Shown here: in pieces, positions 59,801-64,000 of the stretch
Numbering within the stretch: the stretch's first letter is position 1
How the letters are laid out: the number at the start of each line of letters is the position of its first letter
Source of the DNA: Lepisosteus oculatus
Lineage: Eukaryota > Chordata > Actinopteri > Semionotiformes > Lepisosteidae
Assembly: GCF_040954835.1 (NCBI RefSeq)
Contig: NC_090711.1
Span: forward strand, 1,123,501-1,187,500
Length of the DNA: 64,000 bases
Reading direction: 5' to 3'
Position numbers and translations under genes: made by a program
Notes under the pieces: model-generated
What the model was told of the DNA's origin: nothing
The model's database searches: none
The model's input: the letters and a program-made list of their open reading frames with translations, nothing else

Positions 59801-62800
59801 CAACTGCAGGCGCCTTGGTCTCTGTCCAGATCAGTTGGATGGTGTTGATTAGCCTAACTAGGAAAACTGGGATCGGAGCAGGGCTGTTACAGCAGCACAG
59901 GAGCAGAGACAGGCTGAGACCACAGCGCTTCACAGCCAGAACAAGAGTGACGTCCACTGGGTTGGGAATTCGTTTTGATAGAGGCGATAAATAAGTCTTA
60001 TGTTACGTTAGGTCTGTAGTTTGAAGGTTTTCTTATTCTCCTGGTGTGTCTGCACTGCTGTGTGGCTGTGAGTTGAGGTCAGCAGACAGCCTTTGAAACG
60101 TGATTTTGGGAGGAATGTGTTGCATATTTGCATAGTTTTGATTTCTGTAGCCGTCAGCCAGATTATTCAGCCTGACTGAAGCGAAGGAGCAGCAGAGCGG
60201 GGACCTCGATGCTCTGGAGCCAATTCTCTGCTGGGCCGTCGGCTGCTGGAAAACAGCTGTTTTCCGACTGCTAAACTTTTCCGTCCCTGAGGGAGGATAA
60301 GGAAGTGGGATTTGAAGGGTCTTTTCCTCTGGAATAAAATTCCGGGGGTGGAGGCAGATTTTCTGTTCCGTGGCTGCGGTGCCCGGATTGAGTTACCTGT
60401 CAGGCCGCTCGGGCTTTCTGGACTAACATGGTTAGGAAGCAGCGTGAGCATTTTCTCTCCTTGCGTGATGTGCGTTTGATTTTAGTTGGGGATGACGTCA
60501 TTTAAAAATGCTTTTCTCTCAGTCCTGCTCCGCCGTCCCTCCCTGGCAAGCCCTCTTAATTAGGAAGGAAGTCGTGCCGAGGTCGTCGTCTCGGGGGCAA
60601 GAGAGCTGGAGTGGAGAGGTGCTGCCGGGAGTGGGAAAGCAAGGCGAGGCCCCCCTGTGGGATCGGCTGCGCTCCGGCGAAGCAAAGAGACGCTCTGGGT
60701 TCCTGGGAGCTGAGCCAGGATTGCGTCCGGGTCACGAGCTGACCTCGGGCAACCCCTGTGTTTAGCATTCTGATTCCCCTGATGTTAATGCTGTTCCTCT
60801 AACTCTTTTACTTTCCAGTCCAGTTATCCGGCCTGGGAGGATTTTGTCACCAAAGGCACGAAGCTGCAGTCCCAGCTCAGGTGAGTTGTGTCCCGGATTC
60901 CCAGGAACACTGTGTCTCCTCCCCCTTTTCCCAGATTCTCCCAGCCCCCCTGCCTTGAGCCGGGAACTTAGCTTTAAATTGAAAACAAAGGCTCTAAAAT
61001 TCCTTTTTAAATATTGACGTGTGAAAATCAGTGAGTGAGTTGTTTTCCTAACACTCAGGGATGCCCAGACACTGGTCTGTCTGAGGGGACCCCGACAGCA
61101 CAGTAGCGTGTAAAACCAGCGCTCTCGCACAGCAGACCTTTAGACGTGTCCACTTCCTCTTTCAGTGTTTTAGAATGACAATAAGCAGTGTGGGTAATCG
61201 TCACGTATATTTCAGTATCGACGGGGGCTTCTAGTGAAGGAGATCATTTGAGAGAACTTGCCCTGCTGCTGCTGCTGTGGGGGGGCAGAGCTTTTCCTCG
61301 AACCCGTGTCCGCCAGTATCCCATGAGGCCTGGCAGTGGCCAGTCAGCTTGCTCCACTGGCCATGCAGTTGACCGAGCAGCAGCAGTGGCTGCAGGAGGT
61401 ATTTTCTGGATTTGGGGACCAGACCAGTACCTTTGAGGAAAAGAAAAGGAATGCTGTTCGTAATTCCCCGGATCGTGTGTGCGTGCATTAGGGGACAGGG
61501 GTGCGGATTGTCGCAGAAGTTCAGAGTGCTGCCAGACCCTGGTTTCCCAGCGTAGTCTCGGAGAGGACTGAGCGCCGCTGGGGATGTGCGATTGCGGGCC
61601 AACAATGAGGCCCATTCAGAACCAGGTTAAGAAGTAAAGTGCTTGCGGCACAGTCTGAAGGTTAGGGTCCACATTCCAGATCCTGCTTAAGAGATCTTTT
61701 TTCAGCAAAAAAAAAGAGAGAGAATGAGCAACTTTTCTTTCTGGTCTGCAGCAGGTCTTGGGGGAAGGGAGCTAGATGGCACCCCAGGATGCCCGAGAAC
61801 AGAAATAAAAGCGGAGGTTATTGACTGCTGAACTGTGTGAACTGTGTGAACTGATTCAGTGGCGTTGCCATTGATATCTCCTGTCCCATTGTGCTATGTT
61901 TTTCAGGACAACAATCCTCGTCACAAGCTCGTTCCTGGACGCCTTTCAGAAGGTGGCCGACTTGGCGACGAGCACAAGAGGTGAGTGCAGCACACTGGCA
62001 CCTCGGCTCTCTCTGTCCTGCGCCCCTCTGCCTCTCCTTGGTCTTGCCCCGACAGCCGCGCAGCAGCAGCTGGGGAGCTTTGTGCTGACGTGGTTCTGGA
62101 GCGCTTAAAGACAACAGGTTGCTGTGCGTAGGAAATCCCTTGAGGTTTCTCCTGAGCAGTGGCGCCGCGCGGATGGTGAATGGTCTTTTGCACTGCAGAT
62201 CTGGGGGGTGCAGCTGAAGCGGCCAGCTGCGCAGTTCTTGCAGATCTGGGAGGACGCCTGCACAATATTTTTTTGTCGCACAGCACATGTAGTTCTTACG
62301 TCAGACAGCACCAATCAGGTGTCAGTATCGTCATTCTGTTTCAAGTCCCATTCTGGCTGCTGAAGGTCTGAAGGCAGTTTTGTGGCCCAGGACTGTGGAG
62401 AGGAGGTGGAAGGATACAGCAGGACCATTGGAGAGCGAGTGCAGACACGCCGCAGCCCTGGTCAGAGGGCAGGAGGAGGGAGGGGGAGGGTTGCTTGTTT
62501 TTCAGAGCAGAGATAGTTCCATGTGTTCTCAGCCAGGAGCAGTCTAAACCAGGCTACACTGCCCAGGACTTCCTCACGCCCAAGAGCTCGGCTCACACCT
62601 GCGGAGTCCCAGCTCCACGCAAGCCTGGGGGGCGGGGCGCGCCACACCACAGCCTGCGGGACGGCCTGGCCCTGGACAGGCTCCCAGCGAGGGCCCGGGA
62701 CTCTTCCTCCGGAAGGAGTCGCTGCGGCAAAACCTTAAACTCTAAACCGTAAACTATTTCTAAAGAGGACATTGTCCTGGTGTTTTCTATCACGTGCCTT

Positions 62801-64000
62801 TTTGTGTAGATTTGTTTTTAAAATATGGCCTACTGTAGTGAGTCTATGCCAGGATAAGAGAGTTCAGAAATGAAAGACTTCATCTTGTGGCTTGACGTGT
62901 TAGTGTCTTGTGATTCCCGGACTGGCTCTCAGGCTGCAGGGCTGCAGTGCTCTGGGCCTGTTCTGTGCTCTGGGCAGGTGTGTCAGTTCCGTGTGAACGG
63001 TGCTGGGAGGGGTGGAGGGGCTGCTGCGTGTGAGATCCATCAAGGTCGGTCCCCCGTCCGTGTGTGAGAGAATCCAGTCTTGCTTCAGTTATCTGCAGAT
63101 AAGAAGGCCTCCACATCTGGAGCAGCTGTGTGCTGTGTGTCAGAATTTCTAAACGTCTCCTGGCTAGACCAGTCCAGCTCTGCGCGTGGGAGGTTGCGCT
63201 ACGCGCTGACTCCAGTGCGCTCTGGGACGCAGGCTTGTTCAGACGAAGGCACAGCCAGGCGAGAGAACCCCTCCTCTGCTTTGCCGAGCAGGCCCAGTCT
63301 CTTGGGCCCCAGGGGGCTTAGTCAGGGAGTGAAACTCGACCACATCCGTCAGCCGGCGAGAGGAAACTTGTTTTCTTTTTTTTGATGTACAGGTATTTTT
63401 TCGAAACCTGAGGATATGATTCCATGCCTGTGCAAGTTCAGCAAGTTCAGGTCCTCAAGCTTGCTGTGATTGCAGATGTGTGAATATCTGCAGAGGTGAT
63501 ACTGACACGCTTCTCCTTCCTGCTGTTCTGTTCTGTAGAGCCTACGGATAGTATAACGCCTGAAATGGGTCCCTCTGGTGCGTTTTCTCTGCGAAATGCC
63601 TGGGGTTGTCCCTACGTTAAAAGCCAGCAGGAGAGCCCGAGTGTCAGTGGGGTGCAGGCTGGGATACAGCCGAGCCCCGAGCTCAGGGCCTCACCTGGGA
63701 ACAGCCTGACCCAGGTGCCCCTGAGTGCTTTTGTGTTGCTAGAAGGCTGTCAGGTTTCGGATTTCCTGGAAAAGGCGGGGTGCAGGAGAAGGAGGCTTTT
63801 AGACTTTGGGATCCGAGGGGGAGTGGGAGCGCTGTCCCTCCGGCCTGGGGTTCTGGTCCTGTGTGTGCTGGCACGTTTCCTTCCGGTTCCCGGGGGAGGC
63901 CCGGGAGCGGGCAGCTCTGCAGGCCGTGGAGCGAAGGGTGGTGCCAGACCTGCAGTGGCTGTGCCCCTCCCTCGGGCTCTGCTGAGGGAGCGTTCTTCCA
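50811..64000 (+). CDS. MTSS-family protein (MIM/ABBA, I-BAR), 5' part; continues beyond the window
   Basis: Coding exons in view are 50811-50882 (24 codons), 60819-60880 and 61907-61980. Together they give 69 codons plus one base of the next. The frame is continuous and all splice sites are GT-AG (phases 0, 2, 1). The product starts MDAGIERECSTLGGLFQTI and continues with SSYPAWEDFVTKGTKLQSQL and TTILVTSSFLDAFQKVADLA. This is the first helix region of the IRSp53/MIM homology (I-BAR) domain, which dimerises, binds PI(4,5)P2 membranes and drives outward protrusions with actin. A C-terminal WH2 motif is known in the family but lies outside. IERECSTLGGLFQTI is closer to MTSS1, SSYP to MTSS2, so the paralog is undecided. 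ATG 50811 is chosen because it matches the family N-terminus and follows AAG, giving A at -3. No further exon is visible to 64,000. Confidence 0.93.
50973..51018. repeat. GT/GAGT microsatellite
   Basis: Repeats of GTGTGTGTGAGAGTGAGT, about two imperfect units, lie just after the first donor of the MTSS-like gene. Confidence 0.85.
55597..55709. repeat. Perfect 35-bp inverted repeat with 43-bp spacer
   Basis: Positions 55597-55631 are an exact reverse complement of 55675-55709; the identity ends abruptly at both sides. The arm begins CGGTGTTTGCAGTGCGCCTC and ends GCTGCGGAAGA. It lies in MTSS intron 1. A transcript would fold into a long hairpin. The loop of 43 bases is larger than usual for a pre-microRNA, and the perfect arms suggest recent formation or a foldback/MITE origin. 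Confidence 0.9.
58930..59030 (+). mobile_element. tRNA-derived SINE-like head
   Basis: GGGTTCGATTCCAG is a good B box, followed by TTTGCCCAGTGTGTGGAGTT, which resembles the continuation of fish tRNA-SINEs. The A-box side is weak and no tail was found. Confidence 0.4.
61981..64000 (+). other. Intron 3 of the MTSS-like gene (to window edge)
   Basis: No exon encoding the next I-BAR segment is visible, so the intron exceeds 2 kb. The sequence is GC-rich with no recognised repeat; GCAGATCTGGG occurs twice near 62.2 kb. Confidence 0.7.

Larger units (their letters stand above)
50883..60818 (+). other. Intron 1 of the MTSS-like gene
   Basis: The intron is about 9.9 kb, GC-rich at its start. It contains a GT/GAGT microsatellite (50.97 kb), a perfect 35-bp inverted repeat (55.6 kb) and a tRNA-SINE-like head (58.93 kb). 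Several CpG-rich patches give long meaningless open frames. No separate gene is supported. Confidence 0.8.

Overview
The window is vertebrate nuclear DNA, most probably from a ray-finned fish that branched off outside or near the base of the teleosts (gar, bowfin or sturgeon-like). The reasons are interrupted genes with GT-AG introns, CpG-island promoters, strongly uneven GC content, and decayed CR1/L2-like LINE 3' ends and tRNA-derived SINEs of the kind seen in such fish genomes. The species call is inference. There is no sign of prokaryotic, viral or CRISPR content.

Layout: positions 1-23,500 are mostly non-coding and AT-rich, with old repeats. One GC-rich island at about 6.3-8.1 kb appears to hold the first coding exon (signal peptide) of an unidentified secreted or membrane protein on the minus strand, whose remaining exons would lie further left or outside the window. 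Positions 23,559-30,460 hold a complete 12-exon PIGU gene (435 codons, GPI transamidase subunit). Positions 30.5-39.8 kb are intergenic with LINE and SINE debris. Positions 40,053-45,864 hold a complete 6-exon OSGIN-family gene (514 codons, flavoprotein fold) behind a CpG-island promoter with two CRE and two CCAAT boxes. Positions 45.9-49.9 kb are a short intergenic region bounded by two copies of one SINE family. From 50,811 to the right edge lies the 5' part of an MTSS-family gene (MIM/ABBA, I-BAR domain), with three coding exons and a first intron of about 10 kb.

The three recognised genes lie head to tail on the plus strand but are not known to share a pathway: PIGU acts in GPI-anchor attachment in the ER, OSGIN in the oxidative-stress response, MTSS in membrane curvature and actin. 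The interest lies in the linkage. In human, PIGU is on 20q11, OSGIN1 and MTSS2 on 16q, and OSGIN2 and MTSS1 on 8q. The 8q, 16q and 20q regions share other gene families (for example NECAB1, NECAB2, NECAB3), so OSGIN and MTSS copies beside PIGU could be third ohnologs absent from mammals. The proteins show mixed resemblance to both known paralogs, which fits this but does not prove it.

Other notable structures are a SINE starting at the OSGIN stop codon and carrying an AATAAA, a perfect 35-bp inverted repeat in MTSS intron 1, a duplicated 157-bp element near 12-13.6 kb, and CTCF-like core motifs pointing away from each other around PIGU. All exon coordinates were derived by reading splice sites and reading-frame continuity by hand.
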